NCBI GenBank assembly: GCA_025992315.1
Contig: DAJPHG010000001.1
Location: 868,001 to 932,000 of the forward strand
Direction: 5' to 3'
DNA: 64,000 bases
Origin: HGM10766 sp900757295
GTDB lineage: Bacteria; Bacillota_I; Bacilli_A; RF39; UBA660
Shown here: positions 33,543 through 43,514 of the stretch, piece after piece
Layout: every line of letters begins with the position of its first letter
Position numbering within the stretch: the stretch's first letter is position 1
The notes under the pieces: generated by a model
The model's input: the letters and a program-made list of their open reading frames with translations, nothing else
The model's database searches: none
Told to the model about the DNA's origin: nothing
Position numbers and translations under genes: made by a program

Positions 33543-36449
33543 ATGTATTTTCCTTTATGTGTTACAACTGATCATACTTTGTTAAAAAGCATGATTAAAA
33601 TAAAATCATTAATTGAATTTTGTAAACATAATAGCATAAATACTTGTGGTATTTGTGATGAAAATATGTTTGGAGTTATCGAATTTTATAATGCCTGTTT
33701 AAATAATAATATTAAACCAGTTATTGGTATAAATGTAAAACTAAATGATCAAGAAATATATCTTTATACCCAAAATTATAGTGGTTATCAAAATTTATTA
33801 AAAATAAATACTTTTATTCAAACTGAACAATTAAATATTGATTTTTTAGAGAAATATTCTTTAAACATTATATGTGTCATTCCTTTTAATAGTAAAGAAT
33901 TATATAACCAACTAAAAGAAATTTATGAAATCGTATATATTTCATATTCTACAAATTACGAAAAAAATAACGCTTTGGTTTTAACTGATAAAATTGTCTT
34001 TATGCCTAAGATTAAATCTTTAACTATGGAAGATAGCACTTATCTAAATTATTTAAGTATGATAAATAATGCTAAAACGATAAATGAGTGTAAAATGCAT
34101 GATTATTCACTTAACAGTTATTATCTAGATTATACAGAAGAAGATATTAAAACAACAATTGATTTTTCTAAATTAATAAATATTGTAATTCCTAAAGATA
34201 AAATATATATTCCTAAATATAAAAATGATAATGATTCATATACTTTTTTAGCTGCTTTAGCAAATAAAGGGTTAAGTAAGAGATTAAATAATGAAGTTGA
34301 CCATAAATATTTAGATAGATTAAACTATGAATTAAATGTAATAAAAGAAATGAACTTCTCAGATTATTTCTTAATTGTATATGATTATATTTTATATGCT
34401 AAAAAAAATAATATTTTAGTTGGACCTGGTAGAGGAAGTGCTGCAGGTTCTTTAGTTGCTTATTCTTTAGGAATTACTGATATTGATCCTTTAAAATATA
34501 ATTTATTATTTGAAAGATTCTTAAATAAAGAACGTGTAACAATGCCTGATATTGATGTTGATTTTGAAGATACTAAAAGACATTTAGTTATTGAGTATTT
34601 AAAAGATAAATATGGTTTATATAATGTAGCTAATATTATGACTTATTCTAATATGACAGCAAAGCAAGTGCTAAGAGATGTCGCTAAAATATTAGAAATT
34701 GAAGAAAATGAATTAACTAAAGTAACTAAATTAATTGATCCTAAAGCAACATTACAAGAAAATTTAAATAATCAAGAATTAAAACAAACAGTTTTAAACA
34801 ATACTAATTTTAAAAATATGTATAAAATAGCTTTAAAATTAGAAGGAATAAAACGTCAAATTAGTACTCATGCTGCTGGCGTTGTTATATCTAGTGAAAA
34901 AATAGATAATCTTATTCCTATAGTAGTTAATACGGATAATATTATGACTGGATGTACAATGGAATATTTAGAAGATCTTGGTTTAATTAAGATGGACTTG
35001 CTAGCAATTAGAAATTTAAGAACTATTAAAGATATTTTAGATTTAATTAAAGAAAATTATAAGATAGATTTAAAATTATCAGAAATTCCTTTAGATGATT
35101 CCAAAACCTTAGATTTATTTAAAAATGGTAATACTATGGGTATTTTTCAGTTTGAAAGTGAAGGCATGAAAAGCGTTTTAAAAAAATTAAAGCCTTCATC
35201 ATTTAGTGATATAATTGCAACTATTGCTTTATACCGTCCTGGACCTATGGATAATATAAATGAGTATATCGCTCGAAAAAACAATTTAAAACAAATAGAT
35301 TATTTACATCCTAGTTTAGAGAATATTTTAAAAGAAACATACGGTATTATTATTTATCAAGAACAAATAATGCAAATATTGGTAAAGATGGGTAATTACT
35401 CTTATTTTCAAGCAGATAATATAAGAAGAGCAATGAGTAAAAAGAAAAAAGATGTAATGTTAAAAGAAAGAGAAATATTTATAGCTAAAAGTAAAGAAAA
35501 TAACTATAGTGAAGAAACTGCTATTAAAGTTTATGATTTAATAGTAAAATTTGCTAATTATGGATTTAATAAATCTCATAGTGTTGCTTATGCTTTAATT
35601 GGTTATCAAATGGGCTATCTAAAAGTTCATTATAGTTCTATATTTTATACTAATCTTTTGAATATGAGCATTGGTAGTGAAATAAAGACAAACGAATATC
35701 TTAATGCTTTAAAACAAATGAATATTAAACTAATTGCACCTTCTATTAATTATAGTAGTGATGTTTATACTATTAAAAATCATAAAATTTTATTACCATT
35801 TGGAATCATAAAAAATTTTGGTAATAATTTTACAGAAATTATTTTAAAAGAGAGACAAAATGGCATTTATTTAGATTTTACTGATTTTGTTAAGAGAACA
35901 TTTAACAAAGGGATAACTAAAAAAGCTATTGAGGTTTTAATTTATAGTGGAGCATTTAATGAATTTGAATTAACTAAGAATACATTATTACATGCAATAG
36001 ATAATGTAATAGATTATGCTTTATTAACTAAAGACATTGATTCACCTTTGATTTTAAAACCACGATTAGAAAATTATGAAGAGCTAAATGAAAAAGAAAT
36101 AATTGATAAAGAAAAAGAAATATTTGGTTTTTATATAACAAACCATCCTGCTAGTAAATATATTAAGAATATTGTTAAAATCAATAATGTTGAAAATTAT
36201 TTTGATAAATTTATTAAATGTGTAATTTTAGTGGATAGAATTTATAATATAAAAACTAAGAAAAATGAAACAATGAGCTTTATAACGGGAGAAGATGAAA
36301 CTGCAATTTTAGATTTTATAATATTTCCTAATAAAAATAATTTGTTAACTAGATTTAAAAAAGATGATTTAGTATTAGTGAGCGGAAAAGTAGAAAAAAG
36401 AATTGATAAATATCAAGTTATTGTATCAAATTTAGAAAAAATTAAATAA
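33543..36449 (+). CDS. dnaE: DNA polymerase III alpha subunit DnaE, PHP site degenerate
   Basis: The family C polymerase active site is present: GPGRGSAAGSLVAYSLGI, PDIDVDFEDTKRHLVIEYL (two catalytic Asp), STHAAGVVIS and YGFNKSHSVAYALI. A C-terminal OB fold (AILDFIIFPN) follows. The N-terminal PHP domain keeps the fold (KPVIGINVKL) but not its metal site: the HxxVH and DDH motifs of Bacillus DnaE read PLCVTT and CDEN here. At 968 aa it is shorter than the usual 1100 or so. GGAGTAGGTGATG precedes the ATG, and TATAAT lies at 33505-33510. Confidence 0.93.
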   Translation: MYFPLCVTTDHTLLKSMIKIKSLIEFCKHNSINTCGICDENMFGVIEFYNACLNNNIKPVIGINVKLNDQEIYLYTQNYSGYQNLLKINTFIQTEQLNIDFLEKYSLNIICVIPFNSKELYNQLKEIYEIVYISYSTNYEKNNALVLTDKIVFMPKIKSLTMEDSTYLNYLSMINNAKTINECKMHDYSLNSYYLDYTEEDIKTTIDFSKLINIVIPKDKIYIPKYKNDNDSYTFLAALANKGLSKRLNNEVDHKYLDRLNYELNVIKEMNFSDYFLIVYDYILYAKKNNILVGPGRGSAAGSLVAYSLGITDIDPLKYNLLFERFLNKERVTMPDIDVDFEDTKRHLVIEYLKDKYGLYNVANIMTYSNMTAKQVLRDVAKILEIEENELTKVTKLIDPKATLQENLNNQELKQTVLNNTNFKNMYKIALKLEGIKRQISTHAAGVVISSEKIDNLIPIVVNTDNIMTGCTMEYLEDLGLIKMDLLAIRNLRTIKDILDLIKENYKIDLKLSEIPLDDSKTLDLFKNGNTMGIFQFESEGMKSVLKKLKPSSFSDIIATIALYRPGPMDNINEYIARKNNLKQIDYLHPSLENILKETYGIIIYQEQIMQILVKMGNYSYFQADNIRRAMSKKKKDVMLKEREIFIAKSKENNYSEETAIKVYDLIVKFANYGFNKSHSVAYALIGYQMGYLKVHYSSIFYTNLLNMSIGSEIKTNEYLNALKQMNIKLIAPSINYSSDVYTIKNHKILLPFGIIKNFGNNFTEIILKERQNGIYLDFTDFVKRTFNKGITKKAIEVLIYSGAFNEFELTKNTLLHAIDNVIDYALLTKDIDSPLILKPRLENYEELNEKEIIDKEKEIFGFYITNHPASKYIKNIVKINNVENYFDKFIKCVILVDRIYNIKTKKNETMSFITGEDETAILDFIIFPNKNNLLTRFKKDDLVLVSGKVEKRIDKYQVIVSNLEKIK

Positions 36450-36485
36450 TTTATGTTAAAATAACAAAAGAAAGAAGTTTACAAT

Positions 36486-39400
36486 ATGAAAGATACAGAT
36501 AGATTTTTTAAAAGTATAAAATTTGAAGATAGTAATAAGGATTTTAAGGATACTTCTATAGAAAAAGTGGTAATAAATAAACAAACTGAAAAATTTATTG
36601 TTTATTTAAATATAAAAGATATTTTGAAAAAAGATATTATTGATTCTTTATTTGCTGCTTTAAAAAATAAAATAAATGGATTAAAAGAAGTAGATGTAAA
36701 AATTAATTATTTGAATAAAAATAGTGAAGCAATTTTAGAGTATTTTAAAATATTATTTAATGAATTATTAGAAAAAAGACCATCTTTAATTGGACTACTT
36801 GATTCTAAAATATCAATGGATAATAATATTATAACTGTTGAAGTTAGTAATAAAATAGAAGAATTAGAAGTAGAAAAAGAAATTAATAATTTTTTAAATA
36901 GGTTAGAGAAATATGGTTTTAATGATATAAAAATAGAAACTTACTTAAATAAAGAATTAGAACAAAATATAATAAAAAGTATCAATGAAAACAAAAGCGT
37001 AAGTGTAAAAAAAGAAGTTGAAGAGGAAAGTAATATTATTATGGGTAAACATATTGATGGTGATATAGAAAGCCTAGATAATATTTTAGCTGATACTAAA
37101 AATATAATCGTTGAAGCTTATATATTTGGAATTGATACTATGGAACGTGAAAATATAAATATTATTACGTTGAAAATTAGTGATAAAACAAATAGTATGC
37201 TTGCCAAAATTTTTAAAAGAGATAAAGATGAATATCATAGTGTTCTAAAACATTTAAAAGAAGGTTCTTGGTATAGATTCCATGGTAATGTAGATTTTGA
37301 TAATTTTGCTAAAGATTTAGTTTTAAGTATTAGAAACTTAGAAAAAATAGATTCAAAAGATAACAAGTTAGTTGATGATGCAGAAGTAAAAAGAGTTGAG
37401 TTACATGCTCATACTTTTATGAGTATGATGGATAGTGTTGTTCCGGCAAAAGATTTAATGAAACATGCCTTAGCCTTAGGTCATAAAGCAGTTGCTGTTA
37501 CTGATCATAACTGTTTGCAATCTTATCCAGATTTATATCATGAAGTATGTGCTTATAATAAAGGAAAAGAAGGCGAAGATCGTTTTAAAGTACTGTATGG
37601 GGCTGAGCTAAATGTTGTTAATGATGATGTTGATGTTGTATTTAATCCAAAAGAATATAATTTAATGGATCAAACTTATGTTGTTTTTGATACTGAAACA
37701 ACTGGATTCCACCCTGGACATGACCAAATGATTGAAATTGGAGCAGTAAAAATCAAAAATGATGAAATTATAGATCGCTTTGATGAATTAATTGATCCTC
37801 AAAGGCCACTTCCAAAAAAGATTACAGAGCTAACATGTATAACTGATGAAATGTTGCAAGGTAAAGATAGCGAAGAAAATGTAACTAAAAGATTTTTAGA
37901 GTGGGTTGGAGATCTACCAATGGTTGCTCATAATGCTAAATTTGATATTTCATTTATGAAGATGTCTATGCAAAAATATGGGTTAGGTGAATTTGAAAAC
38001 ACAGTACTTGATACAATGAGTATTGCACGTATTTTAAATCCTGACTGGCCAAACCATAAATTAACAACACTAGTAAGAAGATATAAAATTGACTGGGATG
38101 AAGATGCTCATCATAGAGCAGATTATGATAGTGAAGGAACTGCTAAAGCTTTTTATAAAATGGCTAAAATAATGTATGATCGAAATATTGAAACAACTAT
38201 GGATGTTTATAATTCTATTGATCAGGAACAATTAGTTAAGTTTTCATTTCCCTTCCATATAACTTTATATGCTAAAAATAAAGTTGGTTTAAAAAATTTA
38301 TTTAAGATAATAAGTATGGCAAATACTAAATATTTATATAAAAATGATCAACCAAAAATACCACGTAAAGAGATTATTGCTCATAAAGATGGCTTAATTA
38401 TAGGTAGTGGTTGTGTTAATGGAGAAATTTTTGAAGCTGCTTTAACAAAAGAAGATGATGAATTATCAAATATGATGCAATTCTATGATTTTATAGAAGT
38501 ACAACCAATAGAACATATGACTCAGCTTTTACAAATGGAATCAAGTGGATTTAAGACAGAAATCGATTTGCAAAATCATATTAAAAAGATAATAAGAGTA
38601 GCTAAAGAAGCCGGTAAAATTGTCTGTGCAACTGGTGATGTTCATAATTTAACTAAAGAAGATAAAATTTATCGTGAGATAATATGTGCTCAAAGAACGA
38701 ATGGTAAGTTGCACCCTCTTAATAGAAAAGGTATTACTGTACCAAATATGTCTTTTAAAACTACAAATGAAATGAAAGAAGCTTTTTCTTTCTTAGAAGA
38801 TCAAGAACTAATTGAGGAAATAGTTGTAGAGAATACTAATAAAATAGCAGATGAAATAGAAGAATTAGAAGTAATTATTGAAACTGGTGGTATTCCATTT
38901 GCGCCTAAAATTGATAATTCACAGATGATAGTTACAAATATGGTTTATGAAAAAGCTACTAGATTGTATGGATTTCCACTTCCTCATCATATAGAAGAAC
39001 GTTTAGCTTTAGAATTATATGGAGCAAAATTTATCGATGCTTTAAAATTAGTCGTAGATAATGATGAAGAAAAATTATATCCATATTTACATGATACGGT
39101 AACAAAGGGACCTGAAGTAGTTGCTCAAGAAATGGCAAAAGGTTTAATGATAGCCAATAGTGAACTTACTCAAGAAGAAGCTTTAAAAGAAGCAAATGAT
39201 AAACTTACTGCAATTATCGGAGCTAATTTTGACGTTATATATTTAATTGCTCAAAAATTAGTTAAACATTCTAATGACGAAGGTTATTTGGTTGGATCCC
39301 GTGGTTCAGTTGGCTCATCTTTAGTTGCATATATGATGGGAATAACTGAAGTAAATAGTTTATCTCCGCATTATAGATGTCCAAAATGTAAAAAGAGTTT

Positions 39401-41003
39401 CTTTAATGATGAAAATGGTGATTCTTATGGTAATACATATAAGTGCGGTTATGATTTACCAGATAAAGAATGTAGTGATTGCCATGTTCCATTTGTAAAA
39501 GATGGGCATGATATTCCATTTGAAACTTTCTTAGGCTTTAATGCTGATAAAGTTCCTGATATTGACCTTAACTTCTCTGATTTAAATCAAGCAAGCGCCC
39601 ATGAATATACAAAAGTATTGTTTGGGGTAGATAATGTTTATAGAGCAGGTACTATTGGTACAGTTGCCGAAAAGACAGCGTTTGGTTTTGTAAGAGGTTA
39701 TTGTGAAGAAAAAAATATTATTATGCGAAATATTGAAGTTGAAAGATTAGCTAAGGGCTGTACTGGTGTAAAAAGAACAACTGGTCAACATCCAGGTGGT
39801 ATTGTTGTTATTCCTGGTTATATGGATGTATATGATTTTACACCTTTTCAATATCCGGCAGAAGATCCAACAAGTGCATGGCGAACTACTCATTTTGATT
39901 ACCATGCTATAGATCAAGATGTATTAAAATTAGATATACTAGGACATACAGATCCAACTCAATTAAGAATGATTCAAGATATTACAGGTGATGATATCAC
40001 AAAAGTTCCATTAGATGATAAAGCAACAATGTCTATTTTTACTTCAACTAAAGCTTTAGGAGTTACAAAAGATCAAATAATGTGTGAAACAGGAACTCTT
40101 GGTGTTCCCGAATTTGGAACCGGATTTACAATAAAATTAGTAGAAGATACTAAACCAACAACATTTGCAGAGTTAGTTAAAATTTCAGGACTTGCTCATG
40201 GAACTGATGTATGGTTAGGTAATGCTCAAGAATTAATTAAAAATAATGTAGTTCCTTTTGCCAAAGTTATTGGGTGTCGTGACGATATTATGGTTGAACT
40301 TATGTATCGAGGATTACCACCTTTTAAAGCGTTTAAAATAATGGAATTTGTTAGAAAAGGAAGAGCAAGTAAGCCAAAAGATGCTCAAGAATGGCAAGAA
40401 TATGTTAAACTAATGCATGAATATGACGTAGATGAATGGTTTATTAATTCATGTGCTAAAATTAAGTACATGTTTCCAAAAGCCCATGCTGCTGCATATG
40501 TTACTTCTGCTTTTAGAATAGCATGGTATAAAGTTCATAAACCAATAGTTTATTATGCAACATATTTTTCGACTCGTTTTGATGATTTTGATGTTTTAGC
40601 AATGATTGGAGGATATGACTCAATTAAAACTAAAATGATGGAATTACAATCTAAGGGATATGATATGACTAATAAAGAATCATCAACATTAGAAACTTTA
40701 AAACTTGCTTTAGAAGCAACTGCTCGAGGTTTTAATTTTAAAAATATTGACATAGAAAAAAGCGATTCGCATAATTTTGTTATAGATGAGGATGAAAAAT
40801 CTTTGATCATGCCATTTAGAGCTCTTGATGGTTTGGGAGAACAGGTTGCAAGAACTATAATTGCTGAAAGAGAAAATAAGCCTTATTACAGTATTGAAGA
40901 TTTACAAATAAGAGGTAAAGTTAATACTACGACTATGGCTAAACTGCGTGCTTTAGGAGTATTAGATGGTATGCCAGAGACTTCTCAATTAAGTTTATTT
41001 TAG
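36486..41003 (+). CDS. polC: DNA polymerase III PolC-type alpha subunit
   Basis: The main replicative polymerase of low-GC Gram-positives. In order: N-terminal domain, OB domain, PHP domain with intact RVELHAHTFMSMMDS and VAVTDHNC, and the inserted 3'-5' exonuclease. The exonuclease has VFDTETTGFHPGHDQMIEIG, HNAKFDISFM and HRADYDSEG, so proofreading residues are intact. Next come VGSRGSVGSSLVAYMMGI, a four-cysteine zinc module (CPKCKKSF to CSDCHVPF) and catalytic PDIDLNFSDLNQASA. Length 1505 aa. It starts 36 bases after dnaE, so both polymerases may share a transcript. Confidence 0.96.
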   Translation: MKDTDRFFKSIKFEDSNKDFKDTSIEKVVINKQTEKFIVYLNIKDILKKDIIDSLFAALKNKINGLKEVDVKINYLNKNSEAILEYFKILFNELLEKRPSLIGLLDSKISMDNNIITVEVSNKIEELEVEKEINNFLNRLEKYGFNDIKIETYLNKELEQNIIKSINENKSVSVKKEVEEESNIIMGKHIDGDIESLDNILADTKNIIVEAYIFGIDTMERENINIITLKISDKTNSMLAKIFKRDKDEYHSVLKHLKEGSWYRFHGNVDFDNFAKDLVLSIRNLEKIDSKDNKLVDDAEVKRVELHAHTFMSMMDSVVPAKDLMKHALALGHKAVAVTDHNCLQSYPDLYHEVCAYNKGKEGEDRFKVLYGAELNVVNDDVDVVFNPKEYNLMDQTYVVFDTETTGFHPGHDQMIEIGAVKIKNDEIIDRFDELIDPQRPLPKKITELTCITDEMLQGKDSEENVTKRFLEWVGDLPMVAHNAKFDISFMKMSMQKYGLGEFENTVLDTMSIARILNPDWPNHKLTTLVRRYKIDWDEDAHHRADYDSEGTAKAFYKMAKIMYDRNIETTMDVYNSIDQEQLVKFSFPFHITLYAKNKVGLKNLFKIISMANTKYLYKNDQPKIPRKEIIAHKDGLIIGSGCVNGEIFEAALTKEDDELSNMMQFYDFIEVQPIEHMTQLLQMESSGFKTEIDLQNHIKKIIRVAKEAGKIVCATGDVHNLTKEDKIYREIICAQRTNGKLHPLNRKGITVPNMSFKTTNEMKEAFSFLEDQELIEEIVVENTNKIADEIEELEVIIETGGIPFAPKIDNSQMIVTNMVYEKATRLYGFPLPHHIEERLALELYGAKFIDALKLVVDNDEEKLYPYLHDTVTKGPEVVAQEMAKGLMIANSELTQEEALKEANDKLTAIIGANFDVIYLIAQKLVKHSNDEGYLVGSRGSVGSSLVAYMMGITEVNSLSPHYRCPKCKKSFFNDENGDSYGNTYKCGYDLPDKECSDCHVPFVKDGHDIPFETFLGFNADKVPDIDLNFSDLNQASAHEYTKVLFGVDNVYRAGTIGTVAEKTAFGFVRGYCEEKNIIMRNIEVERLAKGCTGVKRTTGQHPGGIVVIPGYMDVYDFTPFQYPAEDPTSAWRTTHFDYHAIDQDVLKLDILGHTDPTQLRMIQDITGDDITKVPLDDKATMSIFTSTKALGVTKDQIMCETGTLGVPEFGTGFTIKLVEDTKPTTFAELVKISGLAHGTDVWLGNAQELIKNNVVPFAKVIGCRDDIMVELMYRGLPPFKAFKIMEFVRKGRASKPKDAQEWQEYVKLMHEYDVDEWFINSCAKIKYMFPKAHAAAYVTSAFRIAWYKVHKPIVYYATYFSTRFDDFDVLAMIGGYDSIKTKMMELQSKGYDMTNKESSTLETLKLALEATARGFNFKNIDIEKSDSHNFVIDEDEKSLIMPFRALDGLGEQVARTIIAERENKPYYSIEDLQIRGKVNTTTMAKLRALGVLDGMPETSQLSLF

Positions 41004-41014
41004 GAGATGATTTT

Positions 41015-41701
41015 ATTAAACCTATAATAGGTATTGTTTCACAAGCACAAGGCTTTAATAATGATGGTATATTTAATGATAGATATTATATTTTAAATAC
41101 TTATATAAAAATACTAGAAGAAAATAATGCAGTTGCAATAGGTATCGTATTTAATGATTTAAAAATTATAGAAGAGTCATTAAAATTATGCGATGCTTTT
41201 TTGCTAACTGGTGGTATTAGAATTGATAAATACCATTTAAAAATAATAGACTATGCAATTAAAAATAACATTCCAATTTTAGGAATATGTTGTGGAATGC
41301 AAGCTATGGCAATGTATTCTTTAAATAATTTTAATGAAATTAAAGTATTAGAAAAAATAGACTCTACAATTAATCATAATGAAACTGCAGCTAGAAATTC
41401 TTTGGCACATCAAGTGAAGATAAAACAGGACAGTTGGCTATTTAAAATATTTGATAAAACTGAAATAGAAGTAAATAGCTATCATAATTTTAAAGTAAAA
41501 AAGATTGGTAAAAATTTTGATATTATAGCAAAATCTAAAGATAATATTATTGAAGCGATAGAGTATAAAAATAAAGATCAATTTGTTTTGGGAGTACAGT
41601 GGCATCCAGAACTTTTGAGTAATCATAGTATAATATTTCAAGAATTCATAAGACAGGCAAGGAAGTATAATGAAAATAAATGTAGAAAATATAGTAATTA
41701 A
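41015..41701 (+). CDS. Class-I glutamine amidotransferase-like protein (peptidase C26 type), ATT start
   Basis: From ATT 41015 the protein reads IKPIIGIVSQAQG, the usual start of C26 gamma-glutamyl hydrolase-like proteins (MKPxIGI). RYYILNTYIKIL, FLLTGGIRIDKY, the nucleophile motif GICCGMQAM (C92) and GVQWHPELL follow. No ATG, GTG or TTG is in frame until residue 63, which is inside the fold. GGAGATGA at 41003-41010 is ideally spaced for ATT. An ATG at 41007 is out of frame and stops after six codons. A one-base sequencing or real deletion is the alternative. Substrate unknown. The end overlaps the next gene. Confidence 0.78.
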   Translation: MKPIIGIVSQAQGFNNDGIFNDRYYILNTYIKILEENNAVAIGIVFNDLKIIEESLKLCDAFLLTGGIRIDKYHLKIIDYAIKNNIPILGICCGMQAMAMYSLNNFNEIKVLEKIDSTINHNETAARNSLAHQVKIKQDSWLFKIFDKTEIEVNSYHNFKVKKIGKNFDIIAKSKDNIIEAIEYKNKDQFVLGVQWHPELLSNHSIIFQEFIRQARKYNENKCRKYSN

Positions 41702-42494
41702 TCAGAAATATAAATCTAAAATTGTAGTTATAAGTGATATTCACCATATAAAATCTTGCGATGATAAATTTTATAATGAAATTTTAGAAACTATAAGAAA
41801 AATAAAACCTAAATATATTCTATCTCCTGGAGATATAGTAGAACATCCTAAATTTATTCAAGATAAATCTATAAAATATTTAATAAGCTTTATTACTAAT
41901 TTAGCTTTAATAGCACCTGTAATTATTTCTAAAGGTAATCATGAAATAAAAACTAATTTAACTGATATTAAAGCTCTTTATAGAAAATTAGACAAACTTA
42001 ATAATGTTTATATCTTAGATAATAAATCAATTATTCTTGGTGATTATCAATTTATAGGTTTTTCTCCAAGTAATAAATCTTATTTTAAAAAATATAAAAG
42101 CATTTGGCAGCAAAATTTTATTGAAGAAGCAAATAACTGTAATTTTAAAACTGATAATCAAAAAACAAAAATTTTATTATGTCACAGTCCAAGTGTAGTT
42201 ATAAGTGATGAAGTACAAAAAAATGTCTCTTTTTTAAAAAATGTTGATTACATAATATGTGGCCATATGCATAATGGACTGACACCTAAATTTTTAGATA
42301 ATACTTTAAAAACTAAAGGACTTTTTGGACCAGAATATATCTTTTTTCCTAAATATTGTAGAGGAGTACATAAATTAAATAATAATGGTAAACTTATAGT
42401 ATGCAAATCGTTAAGAGCACTAACTAAAGATAATATTTTATTTAAAAGTTTAGATAAATTATATTATAGAAATATAACATTTATAGAAATTTAA
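41670..42494 (+). CDS. Calcineurin-like metallophosphoesterase
   Basis: The metal-binding motifs are in order: VVISDIHHI, LSPGDIVEHP, SKGNHEIKT, LLCHSPSV and CGHMHNGLTP. The length of 274 aa and the lack of a signal peptide or membrane helix suggest a cytoplasmic or membrane-associated phosphodiesterase. Substrate unknown. The start overlaps the amidotransferase gene by 32 bases, with CAAGGAAGTATA before the ATG, so the two are coupled. Confidence 0.85.
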   Translation: MKINVENIVINQKYKSKIVVISDIHHIKSCDDKFYNEILETIRKIKPKYILSPGDIVEHPKFIQDKSIKYLISFITNLALIAPVIISKGNHEIKTNLTDIKALYRKLDKLNNVYILDNKSIILGDYQFIGFSPSNKSYFKKYKSIWQQNFIEEANNCNFKTDNQKTKILLCHSPSVVISDEVQKNVSFLKNVDYIICGHMHNGLTPKFLDNTLKTKGLFGPEYIFFPKYCRGVHKLNNNGKLIVCKSLRALTKDNILFKSLDKLYYRNITFIEI

Positions 42495-42507
42495 TTATTA
42501 TACTTCT

Positions 42508-42536
42508 TGTCAAAATTATATAAATGTGGTATTATA
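42508..42536 (+). promoter_or_regulatory. Promoter upstream of the 42.6 kb gene pair
   Basis: TTGTCA (42508-42513) and TATTAT (42531-42536) are 17 bases apart, about 30 bases before the next start codon. Confidence 0.6.
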
Positions 42537-42565
42537 GTTTACTATTTTGATTTAAGGAGAGAAGC

Positions 42566-43171
42566 ATGATGAAATATCAATTAGTATTAAAAAACGGAAA
42601 AAATAATTATCAACCAATGGAATACTATCAATTAGTAGATAATGATATAGATATTTATAACTTAGAAAATATAGATGAATTTACCATTCAATTTGATAAT
42701 GAAAATGATTTAAAAAATGAATTTATAAAAGCAAACTTTATGGATGAAGAAGACAGAGATAAGAAATTAAAAATAGTCTTTTACGAAAATGGTAAGTTTA
42801 GGGAGTTAAAGTATGGTTTGTTATTTCAAAAAAGTTTGGACTATAGAGAATTAGTATTCTTTATTTTTCACAATTTAAAACGACCTCAAGTTTTGAATAA
42901 AATATATAATGAATTTAAAAATACAAAAGATTTAAGCGATGAATTCAAAGAATTGCTTGAATTGATGAAAAATATAAAAATTGTGCAAGAAAATGACTTG
43001 ACAAAAATATATGCAATAAGTAGTTGCCCGTATGATGAAAGAAGAAATTTAGGAATATATATTTTAGATAATTTTTATGATATACTAATAAATGAAGATA
43101 TTTTGCAGAATACGGGTGATAAGAATGAATGGAAGATTCAACAAAGAATCAGAAAGAATACTAACCAATAA
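42566..43171 (+). CDS. Uncharacterised soluble protein
   Basis: A 201-residue acidic protein without a signal peptide or membrane helix. It starts MMKYQLVLKNGKNNYQPMEY and has EFTIQFDNENDLKNEF and KLKIVFYENGKFRELKYG, suggesting a small beta domain, then a helical half. No family recognised. AAGGAGAGAAGC precedes the ATG pair at 42566/42569. It overlaps the following gene by 47 bases. Confidence 0.6.
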   Translation: MMKYQLVLKNGKNNYQPMEYYQLVDNDIDIYNLENIDEFTIQFDNENDLKNEFIKANFMDEEDRDKKLKIVFYENGKFRELKYGLLFQKSLDYRELVFFIFHNLKRPQVLNKIYNEFKNTKDLSDEFKELLELMKNIKIVQENDLTKIYAISSCPYDERRNLGIYILDNFYDILINEDILQNTGDKNEWKIQQRIRKNTNQ

Positions 43172-43514
43172 CTTAGAAACAATTATAGTAGATATTATTA
43201 GAATGCGTAATAATAGAGGGAAAAATATTGATTATGCATGGTTAAAAAGTCAACCTAAAAAAATTATATTAGGAATATATAAAAGTGAACTAGAAAAATT
43301 AAAAATGAGTAAAGAAATAAAAACTCAGGTATCTATAGATGAAGTTAAAGAATTTTATATGTTAGATGAAGATATAGATGAATTATTAAAACAAGGACAT
43401 TTATTAGATGAAGAAGCAATTCCTACATATGATGATAGAGGCATGCCAATTCCTGATATAGCAAGAATGAAAATTGCTGAAGATAAGCGATTGTTAAAGA
43501 GACATAATGGATAA
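43125..43514 (+). CDS. Uncharacterised small acidic protein
   Basis: A 129-residue soluble protein, MNGRFNKESERILTNNLETI, then a mostly helical acidic sequence ending PDIARMKIAEDKRLLKRHNG. The longer ORF starting at 43092 is rejected because CGGGTGATAAGA is placed for ATG 43125. It sits between an unknown gene and a Xer recombinase gene with overlaps on both sides (47 and 8 bases), so the three are translated from one message. Function unknown. Confidence 0.6.
   Translation: MNGRFNKESERILTNNLETIIVDIIRMRNNRGKNIDYAWLKSQPKKIILGIYKSELEKLKMSKEIKTQVSIDEVKEFYMLDEDIDELLKQGHLLDEEAIPTYDDRGMPIPDIARMKIAEDKRLLKRHNG

Noticed and set aside
41007..41027. ATG 41007 as start of the C26-type amidotransferase
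   Set aside because: It is out of frame with the protein and stops after six codons.
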